This document shows positions 10,976 through 22,667 of a stretch of 64,000 bases of DNA, piece after piece. Position numbers and translations under genes: made by a program. Each line of letters opens with the position of its first letter. Positions within the stretch are counted from its first letter, which is position 1. The notes below the pieces were generated by a model that was not told where the DNA came from, made no database searches, and worked only from the letters and a program-made list of their open reading frames with translations. Source of the stretch: Anisodus tanguticus (lineage: Eukaryota; Streptophyta; Magnoliopsida; Solanales; Solanaceae); assembly GCA_034509755.1 (NCBI GenBank), contig CM067545.1:47361062-47425061 (forward strand). The letters are read 5' to 3'.

Positions 10976-12861
10976 ATATTCCCTACCCAGATCTTGCTCA
11001 TCTACCCTTCTCCTTCAAAAACACCCTATATGCCCACACATGATTAAGAACCTCATATCTGTCCACCAATTTACTCGTAATAATTATGTCTCTGTGGATT
11101 TTGACCCTTTTGATTTTACTGTGAAGGATCTTAATATGGGGACACCTCTTACGAGATGCAATAGCACGGGGGATCTCTATCCATTCACTTCCACCTCCGC
11201 TGCCATATCTTGCTCTCCCGTCACTCTAGCGGTTGTTTCTTCTTCAACTTGGCATAATAGGCTTGGTCATCCAAGAGTCCCAGTTTTTAATTTTCTTAGA
11301 GGCAACAATTTCAATGCTTGTAATGGGAAACTTGCCCAAAATTGTGTTTCTTGCTCTTTAGGCAAACATATTCGTCTTCCGTTTAAATCATCTACTCGTG
11401 TTACATTTGCTCCTTTTTATATCATACATGCCGATTTATGGACATCTCCTATCTCTAGATCTCTCGGTCATAAATACTATCTTGTGTTGCTTGATGATTT
11501 TTCACACTACGTTTGGTTATACCCTCTTAAATCTAAATCGGAAGCGTTTGTGAAATTTCTTGAGTTTCGCAAGTTCATTCAAACACAATTTGGAAAAGGC
11601 ATAAAATCATTTCAGTGCGATAATGGTCATGAATTCAATAACTCTATGTTTCACCGCTTTTGTACCAATAATGGCATGGTCTTTCGCTTCTCCTGCCCTT
11701 ACACCTCACCATAAAACGGTAAAGCTGAAGAGTCATCCACACCATTAACAATATGATTCACACCCTATTGATTCATGCCTCCCTCCCTCCACCCTTCTGG
11801 GTCTATGCTGCAAAAATGTCAAAATACACTCTAAATATTCTCCCTACTAGCACTCTTCACAATATGACCCCTACCGAAATCCTCTACCATAGAATCCGCT
11901 CTTATGATCATCTACGGATTTTTGGTTGTCTGTGTTATCCCAACCTTAGCTCCACCGCCCCTCACAAGATCGCTCCTATGTCCACTCCATGTGTCTTTCT
12001 AGGATTCCCGCCGAACCATAGGGGCTATCTATCTATGACTTGTCGACTCGTCAGATCCACATATCTCATCACGTCACATTCGACGAGACCACATTCCCAT
12101 TTTTGAATCTTCCAAAATTCCAAAAACAGGACTACTCATTTCTTGACGAGTCTGCCATCTCTCCCCTCATAATCGAACAACTCACATCCTCTGTTCCGTC
12201 GTCAGAGCCGCGACCTCGAGGGGAGGTGCCGCGACGCCTGATTTCCAGAGAGCAATCTTTTGAAACACCGTCGACAGCGCCGCGGCCCTATGGGCGCCTC
12301 GCCCAAACTTCAGAGAAGCCTGTCAACCTTCTAGCGCCGCGACTCTCGATCCAGGATCCGCGGCGCCTCCGACGGCTTCGCCCCCACCTTCTCCTTATCC
12401 GAATTTACCCCGTCTTAGACACCACTCCACCACCCACTGTCCCTACCCATCCGATGGAAACTCGTTCAAAGCATGGAATCTTCAAATCCAAAGTCCATTT
12501 CAACTTGTCTGCCCAAACCATCTCTCCACTTCCAAAGAACCCAAAATTGGCTAAACAAGACCCTAATTGGAATGCGGCTATGTATGAGGAATTCAATGCT
12601 TTAACTAAACAGCACACGTGTGATCTAGTACCTAGACCTGAGGGGGTGAATGTCATTCATTGTATGTGGCTATTTCGTCACAAGTTCAGAGACAATGGGG
12701 ATCTTGAGAGGTATAAGGCCCGTCTTGTGGCTAATGGCACAAATCAGCAGGAGGGCATTGATTGTGGTGAGACCTTCAGCCCGGTTGTCAAACCGGCTAC
12801 CATCCGCACGCTTTTGAGCATTGCCATGGGCAAACACCGGCCGATCCATCACTTGATGTGA
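10976..12861 (+). pseudogene. Copia A protease tail, integrase and RT start
   Basis: The first part carries the GAG-pre-integrase block ([15 protein letters not shown]) and the C-x2-C of the integrase zinc finger (NCVSCSLGKH). The integrase core follows with HADLWTSP and QCDNGHEFNNS, holding the first two catalytic Asp residues. The third catalytic region (QNGKAE) is damaged: its Gln is a TAA stop at 11712-11714, and a shift follows. Integrase C-terminal text goes on to about 12100 with another shift near 12035. The linker at 12200-12400 is unusually GC-rich. RT begins near 12540 ([18 protein letters not shown]) and its frame is lost at 12848, where one base is missing in PIHQLDV. Confidence 0.85.
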
Positions 12862-14035
12862 AGAATGCATTCTTACATGGGGATCCGAGAGAGACAGTCT
12901 ACATGCATCAGCCACCAGGGTTCACCCATCCAGCAGTTCCTCACTATGTGTGCCGTCCCCGTAAGTCACTATATGGCCTGAAGCAGGCCCCCCGTGCGTG
13001 GTATGATCGCTTTGCCATTTATATCTTGCAGATTGGGTTTATATGCAGCAAGAGTGATACATCACTTTTCATTTTTCATCGAGGTAGTAGCACTGCTTAC
13101 TTATTACTTTACGTGGATGATATTGTTCTTACTGCCTCCTCCGACGGATTGAAAAATGAGATTATTGTCTTGCTTAAGTCCGAATTTGCAATGACTGATT
13201 TGGGGAAGCTGAGTTACTTTTTGGGGATATCAGTGACCAGGTTTGCCAATCATATGTTCTTGTGTCAGCGTAAGTATGCAGAAGAGATTGTGTACAGGGC
13301 TAAGATGGCGAACTGCAAAGAGGTGCCTACTCCAGTTGATTCCAAATCTAAGCTCAGTGCTATGGATGGTGCTCCGCCTCGATCCTACTCGTATAGGAGC
13401 CTTGCGGTGTGCACTTCGGTATTTCACATTCACCGGGCCGGACATAGCTTATGTTTGTTCGGCGGTGTGCTTATTCATGCATGCCCCCGGGGAGTCTCAT
13501 TTCACTCGCTCTTAAGCGTATCATTCGATACATTAAGGGCACTCTTGATTATGGTTTGCACCTATACCCCTCTCGCACCGGACGTGTTGCTTTCATATAC
13601 GGATGCAAATTGGGCGGGGTGTCCGGACACGCGACGCTCCACCTCGGCTTTTGTGTTTTCTTAGGGGATAATCGATTTCGGGTCCGCCAAGCGACAGCTA
13701 CCCTATCTCGCTCCGGTCTGCCGAGGTGAGTACGAGGCGTTGCAAAATGTAGTAGTTGAGATTTGTTGGCTCGTAAATTTCTTCGTTAGAACTTCGGTGT
13801 CCTTTGCGTCAGGCATCTATTGTGTATTGTAATAACATCTCTGCCATCTATCTTTCTCATAATCCGGTTCAACATCAGCGAACCAAGCATATTGAGATAG
13901 ACCTACACTTCATTCGTGAGAAAGTTGCGTTAGGCCATGTCAGGGTGTTACATGTTCCATCATCCTATCAGTATACAGACATATTTACCAAAGGACTTCC
14001 CGGACGAGTTATTTCTTGACTTCGATCCGATCTCG
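12858..14035 (+). pseudogene. Copia A reverse transcriptase and RNase H
   Basis: RT reads KNAFLHGD, then SLYGLKQAPRAWYDRF and the catalytic LLYVDDIVLT. It is clean to about 13360. Beyond this many one-base changes shift the frame: the parts appear as fragments to 13729 and then RNase H text at 13804-14019 (NPVQHQRTKHIEIDL, YTDIFTKGLP). Nearly all of these differences from Copia B sit at CAG or CTG triplets, so they may be sequencing errors instead of mutations. Confidence 0.85.
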
Positions 14036-14070
14036 GCGTCCGGCCTCCTCCCTCTCCGACTGAGGGGGTG

Positions 14071-14276
14071 TGTAAACGTGTAAATATAGGAAACAATATA
14101 TTCCCTACCCATAATTAGAATATTTCCATATATTGTGTAAATATAATTATGGTAAGACTAGGATTCCTCTTTTGTACAGGCTTAGGATTCCTATTGTATA
14201 AGGGATGAATATTGTACTCTATATATACCTTGATATTAATGAAAGACTCCCCAAGGGAGATTAATATCATCTTACA
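14071..14276 (+). repeat. 3' LTR of Copia A
   Basis: It begins TGTAAACGTG after the purine tract and ends CATCTTACA. Three mismatches to the 5' LTR (two near 14126-14136, one near 14177). Confidence 0.93.
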
Positions 14277-14281
14277 ATTTT

Positions 14282-14805
14282 AATGCGTAATGTGACTTTG
14301 GATGGACTTCTAACACTAACTAAGTTTGAATTTACAAGTTATTAGTTGATCGAATTTTTTAAAACTCTTTATTTTTCAGTAATTTAACAAACATATGTTG
14401 GTAAGAATTGTACAGAAAATAGAAAATAGATTTTTAAGTAAACACTGCCTCGTTAATTAATGTCAAGATACAAAAGGATGCTAAGGAAATAGTGAAACAC
14501 TAGCATCCAAGTAATCCTAGAAACTTTCGTTCCTTTTATTTTTTATTTGATTTGCAATTTTTCTTTGGTTTCTTTTATCTGCTGTAGGCATAAGTTTACC
14601 GTCAATTTAAGTTCATCGCTTTAAATTGTTTTTCCTTAACCTAATTGTGTGATTATTTTGTGTGCTTTGTGTAGATTTTGAAAATTTATCCTTAATTTTA
14701 GTTGAAATTCATTTATATATTTTATTAATTGTCATAATATATGATCACTAGGATTTGTGATTTCACCCCAAAGTATGTGGACGAAACTGAAAATTTCAAG
14801 TCACT

Positions 14806-14838
<33 letters not shown>

Positions 14839-15317
14839 TAGGATGTTTCAAGGCTATGTTAAAAATCGGGGAGTCAAATGAACAATAAGGATTGCCTCCC
14901 ACAATTATCAGATATCATAAAGTAATGTATATTGAATTATTTTAAAAGTCAATTTTCAATATTTATTTTAAATATTACGTTTTTTTGTTCTTTCTCTAAT
15001 TGCTAATAGAGGTTCAAAAAACGTATAGGCCGTTGATAATTACACGGAATACGCCATGTTATATGTTCGGCATGCAATATGCAAAATCTATGGAGTTAAG
15101 TGAAGAGTCTAATCACTCTCCTTGTGGAGATCTTGATAATCAATCAAAATTTTAGCTTGGGATGGAAAAGGCTACCTCCATATTTCTTAATATAATTTGT
15201 AGTATAACTTCTACATATTTCACTTAACAAATAACTTTATATAATTTATTCTTTTTATATAATTTTTTTAATTTATTGTCACGTGTAACAGACGTACGCA
15301 GAAATTAATTTAGGAAA
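14282..15317. other. AT-rich intergenic sequence with a poly-T tract
   Basis: A run of 30 T lies at 14808-14837. No supported gene. The stretch ends where similarity to the second duplication copy begins at 15318. Confidence 0.55.
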
Positions 15318-15544
15318 AATGTATAGGGTGAACCAACGGTAAAGCGTGATCAACTTTTGAGTCTTAATAATGATGGAAAGATATATTATTTTATTTTGTT
15401 AACGGAATATACTTCAGAGTTCAGAGTTCCAAACCATGTTTCAATTAAATAACTAGCTTTACATTTAAGCACTATTAGATAAAAAGAGTTTAATGCTGAC
15501 CCCGTGTAACTTCTTAGAAGTATCAATTTTCCTCTTTAGAAAAG

Positions 15545-15850
15545 AGAATGTTAATTTTGACAAGGTTAACAGTGAATGCAAAACTTAAAATCAGTGAACT
15601 TAATTTGTTTTAAAAAGAAATAATTCCTTTTTAAATTTAAAAATAGCTTACCTTAAAATTTTTATTTCCTTTTTAATAACAAGCTTTCATAGTCATACAA
15701 ATGTTATTACATGTTTAACACCATAAATTTCAAGAATTCATAACCATGTAAATATTATGACATATTTATTATGAAAAGAAAAGTAAAATTTAAGCCCCAC
15801 TTTAAATCAAATATCTTCACATAGATTAAACAGACGGAGTAGTATTTTTA
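15545..15850. mobile_element. Old MITE shared by both duplication copies
   Basis: The right end reads AGATTAAACAGACGGAGTA, like the terminal repeat of a common Solanaceae MITE that reads 'ctccctccgtttcaattta'. The left end is eroded. The counterpart is at about 43325-43595, so it was present before the duplication. Confidence 0.4.
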
Positions 15851-16704
15851 TTTACACAATTTTTTTTGCAACGAAAAATCTTTTTATTCAATGATATTTA
15901 GATGGAAAAAATCATTAAAATTTTCAACACCTTTAAAATATAAAAAGAAAATTTTCCTTATCAATCATGGATTCTCCACTAAGACCCTTGTTATAAGTTA
16001 ATGGGCGATCCACACTACCATTGGCGACTGTCGAGTAGGCTGCCACGTGGTTAATGATTAGTGATCCAAATTTCAAAACTAATCCTATTTGGGACCCAAA
16101 TAATGCTAATTGGGATTTCTGACCCGAGAAGGGAGCAGGACGTTTCCCTATTCACTCCATAATTACAAAAAATGAAAACTTTTCTTCTTTATCTCAGTTG
16201 CCTTTTGGTTTTCAATATTTGCATCAGTTATGGTTTAATATCGAAAACCAAATGCAATAATATTAATACTAATAACATAATTAACGTATGCTGAATTTAA
16301 TTTAGGCATTACTTTAGAGGAATAGAACGTGTAGTAATATTTTATGCATATATAAGAGTATCTACAATACATAATTAACATTAATTTTTACATTAACTAC
16401 CTCATAACAATTTCTACACTATAATATTTTTCATAACTAGAATGTGAACAAAACAAGCCCTAAAATTATCTCTTTAACGTGAAGCATAAGATATTTTCTC
16501 GGTTTTCATGGAAAAAACGATATAATTTAGTAGACTGTAAAAGTGTTCAACAGAGAAAAATTGACAAGTGAGGAGACAAATCCAACGAAGTTTTATGATA
16601 TTCCGCAAGAGAAACTTGGCTAGGCAATCTGATAAGCTACTATATTCCATCTGCACGTACTAGAAACTTGATAAGCTATGGGAAATTAAAGTCCATGTCA
16701 TCAT

Positions 16705-17680
16705 GGTTGGAAACTAAGCAGTACGAAAATAGTAAAAAACTATTACAAGTGTTTCGAAAGGATAAACCATAAAGATTACAATAGCAACAAGCTTGTAGTA
16801 AATAAGAATTGTCACAACAAGCTTTTTGAGTTTTTGAATCTTTATATCAATTTGCAGAAAACTCTTTGAATCTTGATAACTTGAAATCAAGACATACTAA
16901 ATCTGGAAGTGTTACAACTGTGCTGAGTAGAGTGATGACACTCTGTCTTTAAGACAAGATTGCCCCCGTATATAGGCTTTACGAAAGTGTGGGCAATAGT
17001 CTCTCAAGATAAAACAACAAACTATCAAATGTGCAAAGCCTACACAAATAACCCCAGCGAAGAACACGAATAAAGAAGATTGCTATCAGGAAAATCTGAT
17101 CTCTTTGTGGTGTTGTTAACTTGTGTGTAAGTCTCTAGAATTGAGCCAAAGGCCTCAATTTATAGGTGTGCAAGATGACTCTTCATATGCCCATGTAATG
17201 GCCCTTCAATGCCAAGTAATGGCCATTGAATCCCCATGATGACCAGCGGCACAAGTAATGGCCATTTAAATGTCATGTAATGGCCCTTTAATTCACCAAT
17301 TAATGCAGCTAAATAATGGCTGATTTATGGAGGAAAAACGGTCATTTTAATGCTCCAAAACCTCTCCATAATCAGCCAAACTTTTGGAATTTCGTCCGGG
17401 TGGTGCCGCGGCCCTTTCCGGTGCCGCACCATCTTACACTTTGCACAATCATTCCTTCGTTTACCGACGTGGAACACTTGTTATTTAGCCAATAATCATC
17501 CATTATTCTATATCTCAAACATTTACTTACGTATCAATATCTCTTTCACTAACGAAATTTACGATACTTGGCACTATGAGTGCACGTGTGTGGAAACGAC
17601 GTTTCCAACGTGCGGGGCCCCAATTGTTCAAGTCATAAATAATGGGATATGCTTAATTCCGCATTAGTAAATTTCCAACA
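16705..17680 (-). repeat. 3' LTR of Copia E
   Basis: It lies left because the element is on the minus strand. A purine tract (minus-strand AAGAGGGGAT, 17681-17690) abuts it. On the minus strand a TATA box, CTATAAATTGAGG, lies near 17153-17165. A GC-rich patch, GTGCCGCGGCCCT, is at 17403-17415. Confidence 0.88.
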
Positions 17681-18300
17681 ATCCCCTCTTGAAAGAGATT
17701 TTGGCGCACACACAAGGTGCCTACTTTCAGCAATCTTTCAGCGAAAAGATATTGCATTAGGAGAGGTAGCTTCCGCTTTGAACCTTCCCTAGTTGAAAAC
17801 CATTGGACTTACTTACTGCGCGGTGAACGTGATATCTTGAACCGCCAGTGTTTAATGTAAGCCAAGACAACGGTACCAACACAATACCTCCCATTTATTC
17901 ATCTCTTCTTATTGTTCTGTCCGTTGTGGTCGTGGACACACTTTGATTCTTAAGTGCATTCATTTGAGGCGGCCTGTCCTCGCACTTATATAGGTGATCT
18001 CCTACAAGATATCCTGCTATACCCCACTTAACAAGCGTTAGAAATCATTAAAAGTTTCCCAAACCTTAACCTCAACTGTTGAGGATCATCAAAGATTTTG
18101 AAACTTAACCTTTACCCACTATGCAGAACGTCTATCACGAGAACGACTTTGGATTTATGTTTATTTATAGAAATCATAATCCGAAGTGCTCTTGCTTCCA
18201 CTGAAGCGCTCAACTGAACCTTTTACATCTTAGTTTTCCCATTTAACCAAATTCTTGGGATCTCCAGTCAATATGGTTGGGTTACCACCGTAAAGGTTCG
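17681..18300 (-). other. 3' non-coding part of Copia E
   Basis: Collinear with 34463-35100 of Copia F. No reading frame. Equivalent to sequence between RNase H and the polypurine tract. Confidence 0.65.
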
Positions 18301-20380
18301 TATTATTTGGGGTTTAAGCACATTTCCCTAGACAAGCAGAACTTTTGATCTTCGGATAGTCCCTTAGTTTAAGGCTCCGTTATATCCTTTGATTAGTAAT
18401 CAAGAAACTGACACCCTAAATGATCTACTGCCCAACGGTCTTATGTCTCTGACTAATATGTCCAGACTACGTCATCCGTACCCTCTCTAAAGACGAATGG
18501 CTAGTCACATTGTATAACTGATGAAGGCACAAATTTCTCCCAATAAGGGACATCCTTTAAGAGGTCGTGAAGTTACTTAACTTCTTTTCATGCTTTGTCC
18601 AAAGCGATAAACTCCAATTCCATCATGAATCGGCCGATGCAAGTTTTCCTAGAGGATTTTCAAAGACACACCATACACACCCACTTGTGGCTTTGGTGTT
18701 CTTCAAGTCCGATGTCCAGTTTGCATCACTGTGTTCTCCCAGAACCGCTGGACATCCACAATACCATAATCCGTAGATAAGAGCATATTTCAGATATCGA
18801 TATATCCGATTTAACGCCTTATATCGATTATTTTCAGAATCACGAGTGAACCTTAGTTCAACTGATCTACTTTGTAGGCCGAAACCAACTCTAATCCTTC
18901 CCTTCCAACTCTCCGGTTAGGAAGACTGTCTCAATATCCATTTCACGCAAGACTGCAATAGCCCTGGATGTTAAGCTATTCACAGGGGAGCACATGTCCA
19001 AGTAGCCGAGGCCTTATACTCGTCAGTAGATCCATCTACTTTGTACTCAATTTGAGTATCCATTTTTACAACCCAAAGGTTCTTTCCAAAGCAGCGCTTC
19101 TGGAGATGACAATTCTTTGTTAATTGTCCATGGTTCATTTCCAACCATACAAGCTAGAAGGCTTGGAACAAGTCTTTGTCCCCTCTTTGCTCCGTCTCGG
19201 TTCAACATCTAGAATCCCTGAGTTCTGTAGATCTGGAATATTAAGTTTCGGATAGTCAGCAACTTCCGAGTCCTGTAGATCTGGAACGTCTGGTTCCGGA
19301 TAATCAGGTACTCGCTGGTTCTTGTTAACCTTGAGCAATTATTCTTTTTCCTCTCAAGGAAAGATGTCTTCATAAAATTCAGCATTCTTTGACAACAAGA
19401 AGCGATAAACACTACTGTTATTTGCAGATCCAGTGGATATGCAATCTACAGTCTTAGGTCCAACTTGACCTGTTTTGGTATTTCAACTTCTACCAAGCCA
19501 CCCTCATCACAACATTTGTAGGTGGGATCCTTTCCATGTTTCACATGGAGGGTTATCCTTATCCTTATGCAGAGTTCTGTTGAGAATCACATTAGCGGTG
19601 AGGATCGCCTTGCCCCACACATTTTGGGTGTACGACTTTGCATTTGGCTAACACCGTTAGACTGAGGTGAGTAAGGAGCAGTCGTTTGATAAACGATGCT
19701 TCACATTCTCCTCCTCTATCACTATGAATTCCTCAATCCGTAGGCTTAGTTTATTTTCAATTTCTGCTTTGTAGCGCTTATCCGCTTCAACAGCTTCATC
19801 TTTGAATTTCAACAAACAAGGATGCAATACGTTGTACCATCATCAATGAAGGTCACAAAGTACGTGTCTCCCCTCTCTATTTTGTACAAACTTCAAATCA
19901 CTCATGTAGGTGTGACTAAGTTCTAGAGAAGCGGTGCTTCTTTTGCTATTCCTTTGATGGAATGGAAAGGTGATTTTTCCTCTTTGCCTACCTCACATTC
20001 ATTTTGAGGGTTTATGTCGACAAAAGGCAACAATCTCAACTTAGTTAGCTTTTGAATGACTTTCTATTTAACGTGTCTTAATCTATGATGGCATAGATGC
20101 ACGGATTACAAATATATCATTCATTTGGCTACAAACATACTGTACCATTCTTATTTATTACAGACCTGTTGGACTAGTCTCAAACCAGCTTGACCAACAA
20201 TGTCCCTAAAACCAAGTTTGGGACATGTATCACCTCCTTTTAGAGTGATGTCATTCCCTGAAGTCCTATTTAAGGACAACCTCTCCAACCCCTTCTACTT
20301 TAGAGGTGGCATTGCTTCACATGAACAATTTTTTGCCCGTGGTTAGGGCATAACCGGATCATATGTGATCTGGATACTCT
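18300..20380 (-). pseudogene. Decayed pol of Copia E
   Basis: No long frame remains. Base-level similarity to Copia F shows which part is which: RNase H near 18300-18770, RT near 18780-19120, integrase C-terminus and linker near 19120-19440, integrase core and zinc finger near 19480-20060, protease region near 20060-20380. Several stretches present in F are missing, including the RT catalytic block between about 18780 and 18850. Many stops and shifts; certainly inactive. Confidence 0.7.
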
Positions 20381-20970
20381 GGCCCACTCCAGTTTCTTTT
20401 GCAGACTAAGTGTCCAATTTCTTTTCTACCTTTCTTTTGGCCTTAGATCATTTAAGACCTGGAAACTCTGGCCCACTCCAGTCGCCCTAGGCTTGTACGA
20501 CTAAGTGTCCAATACTATCCTATCAAATGAAAGGATCTTCTGTCAGATAGTGTGACAGGTTCAACGTCTTAAGATAAGTCATTATCTTTTAGTCTTCTTC
20601 ACTTGAGATTGGTGCCCAGACAATTCCTGGTGCTTACTTAAAAGTGGTAACATTTTTCACACAGTCAGTGGATATCTCTCATTCGTATGTGCGAACATAC
20701 TTTTAATAATTACACCCAAAAGAACGGATCTTTTAAGTTTTGTTTTCCAGCACCAATCTTTAACTGGGAATGAGGGAGATTCAATAACTGATTTTAGAGT
20801 GTAGGGAATATAAGTGTTAATGAAAACACTTTCATATTCCTAGCCTTGCTTTACACACTTTTATTCAGATATTATCTAAACACATTATTGACAAGGAAGG
20901 ATAATTAACTTAGACCTTTTGGATTCTGGCCCACTTCAGTCAGACTGAGTGTCCATTTTCTCCATACAAT
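20370..20970 (-). repeat. Repeated phrase inside the Copia E gag region
   Basis: The plus-strand words CTGGCCCACT(C/T)CAGT and GACT(A/G)AGTGTCCA occur together three times, near 20378-20420, 20464-20510 and 20926-20955. Spacing is irregular. No matching array is seen in Copia F. Confidence 0.55.
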
Positions 20971-21292
20971 AATTCAGATCCTTTGTCTGGGACAAATATA
21001 GGCCTTTTGCTACAAGATAAAACAACATCTTCAGCCTTCTCCTCTTGTCCCAGTTGACATCCTTAGTCTCTCGTGGGTGCTTTTTTCCACCACTCTCGGG
21101 AGCGGTGACACCATCAACACCTTGACCGTCAACAGCATGATCAGCATAAGCGCTCTGAACCTCAACATCAGAACCATTGTCTAGTTTGTTGGCATAAACA
21201 GTGTTACTGTCAATAGAACTGTTAATGGATCTGTCTTCAACTAGAATACCACAACCATAGCCAGATTTGGTCACACAACTGTTGACCGACAT
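20936..21292 (-). pseudogene. Copia E gag N-terminal fragment
   Basis: The ATG at 21292 lies 34 nt after the 5' LTR and opens MSVNSCVTKSGYG. A Val/Asp-rich stretch and then KDVNWDKRRRLKMLFYLVAKGLYL follow. The text KMLFYL lines up with the gag phrase that starts capsid-like text in copia elements such as F. The open frame also runs backwards into the LTR, so the upstream part is spurious. No capsid or zinc knuckle is kept beyond 20936. Confidence 0.55.
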
Positions 21293-21308
21293 CTTTCGAA
21301 CACTAATA

Positions 21309-21325
21309 CAATCTTGTCTTAAAAT
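21309..21325 (-). other. Leader of Copia E, complementary to its own LTR
   Basis: On the minus (sense) strand the bases right after the 5' LTR read ATTTTAAGACAAGATTG. Positions 21309-21323 are the exact reverse complement (15 nt) of 21572-21586 inside the 5' LTR, and of 16948-16962 in the 3' LTR. There is no TGG start and no resemblance to a tRNA-Met site. A self-priming site is inferred. Confidence 0.55.
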
Positions 21326-22300
21326 TGTTGGAAACAAAACAGTACGTGAATAGTAAATAACTATTACAAGTGCTTCGAAAGGATAAACCATAAAGATTAC
21401 AATAGCAACAAGTTTGTAGTAAATAAGAATTGTGACAACAACAAGCTTTTTGAGTTCTTGAATCTTTATACCAATTTGCATAAAGCGCTTTGAATCTTGA
21501 TAACCTGAAATCAAGACATACTAAATCTGGAAGTGATACAACTGTGCTGAGTCGAGTGATGGCACTCTATCTTTAAGACAAGATTGCCCCCGTATATAGG
21601 CTTTACGGAAGTGTGGGCAATAGTCTCCCAAGATAAAACAACAAAACTACACAAATGACCCTAGCGAAGAACACGAATAAAGAAGATTGCTAAGAGAAGG
21701 ATTGCTATCAGGAAAATCTGATCTCTTTGTGGTGTTGTTAACTTATGTGTAAGTCTCTAGAATTGAGCCAAAGGCCTCAATTTATAGGTGTGCGAGATGG
21801 CTCTTCATATGCCCATGTAATGACCCTTCAATGCCAAGTAATGGCCATTGAATCCCCGTGATGATTAGCTAAGTAATGACACAAGTAATGGCCATTTATA
21901 TGTCATGTAATGACCCTTTAATTCACCAATTAGTGCAGCCAAATAATGGCTGATTTATGGAGGAAAAATGGTCATTTTAATGCTCCAAAACCTCTCCATA
22001 ATCAGCCAAACATTTGGAATTCCGTCCGGGTGGTGCCGCGGCCCTTTCCGGTGCCGCACCATCTTACGCTTTGCACAATCATTCCTTCGTTTACCGACGT
22101 GGAACACTTGTTATTTAGCCAATAACCATCCATTATTCTATGTCTCAAACGTATCAATATCTCTTTCACTAACGAAATTTATGATACTTGGCACTACGAG
22201 TGCACGTGTGTAGAAACGACATTTCCGACGTGCGGGGTCCCAATTGTTCGAGTCATAAATAATTGAATAGGCTTAATTCCACATTAGTAAATTTTCAACA
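21326..22300 (-). repeat. 5' LTR of Copia E
   Basis: It begins TGTTGGAAAC on the plus strand and ends TTTTCAACA. It is close in sequence to 16705-17680, with small indels and a few dozen mismatches by eye, so the insertion is not recent. Confidence 0.88.
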
Positions 22301-22667
22301 ATCGTTTCATGTCAATTGAGATTAATGAACTGATTATTTATAGGAAAAGTGGTATAAAATTGGTATAAAAGGTACTAGTTGGGTGTTGTAACTCGTAAAT
22401 ATAAATTTGTAAGCCATGTATTGGTTACCTTTTGCTACGTGTGCTTCAACTTTTTCTCTTTTTGAACAATATGCATGATTTTCGGGTCAATTCTCTAGAT
22501 TTCTAGTACATGACCAAATCTTCAGTCAGGCACTTATTTTACTATTAATAAATAAACTAATTCAAGTTGTTTGGGATTTTACCTTAGATCAGTCCCATAT
22601 AATAGGATCAACTATTTATTTGTTTGTTTGTTATACGGAAAAGGCTTAAAATTGCATGTGTGGTAAT

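Larger units (their letters stand above)
10505..14276 (+). mobile_element. Copia A, gag-deleted Ty1/copia element
   Basis: The two LTRs are 206 bp each and I count three mismatches between them, so the insertion is young. The 5-bp target duplication ATTTT flanks it at 10500-10504 and 14277-14281. A tRNA-Met primer site follows the 5' LTR and a polypurine tract (GAGGGGGTG) precedes the 3' LTR. Most of gag and protease are missing compared with Copia B (59230-64000), its close relative in the opposite orientation. Domain order is integrase, RT, RNase H, as in Ty1/copia; the RT sequence resembles the Ale/Retrofit lineage (inference). Confidence 0.93.
16705..22300 (-). mobile_element. Copia E, degenerate Ty1/copia element
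   Basis: LTRs of about 976 bp lie at 16705-17680 and 21326-22300, ending in CCAACA. The flanks carry the 5-bp duplication ATCAT (16700-16704) / ATCGT (22301-22305). The second duplication copy shows the uninterrupted site (GTCATCATTTCATG near 44788), which proves the insertion boundaries. The element runs right to left. The inside is collinear with Copia F (34463-39250) but badly decayed. No tRNA-Met primer site follows the 5' LTR; see the leader entry at 21309. Confidence 0.9.

Noticed and set aside
13230..13445. Minus-strand frame opposite Copia A RT
   Set aside because: Antisense shadow of the RT coding sequence; the same shadow appears opposite other copia RT genes.
14808..14900. Poly-T followed by GTAG and text giving GYVKNRG, like an exon start of a CACTA transposase
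   Set aside because: Only about ten residues look similar, a stop follows at once, and no neighbouring domain is found.
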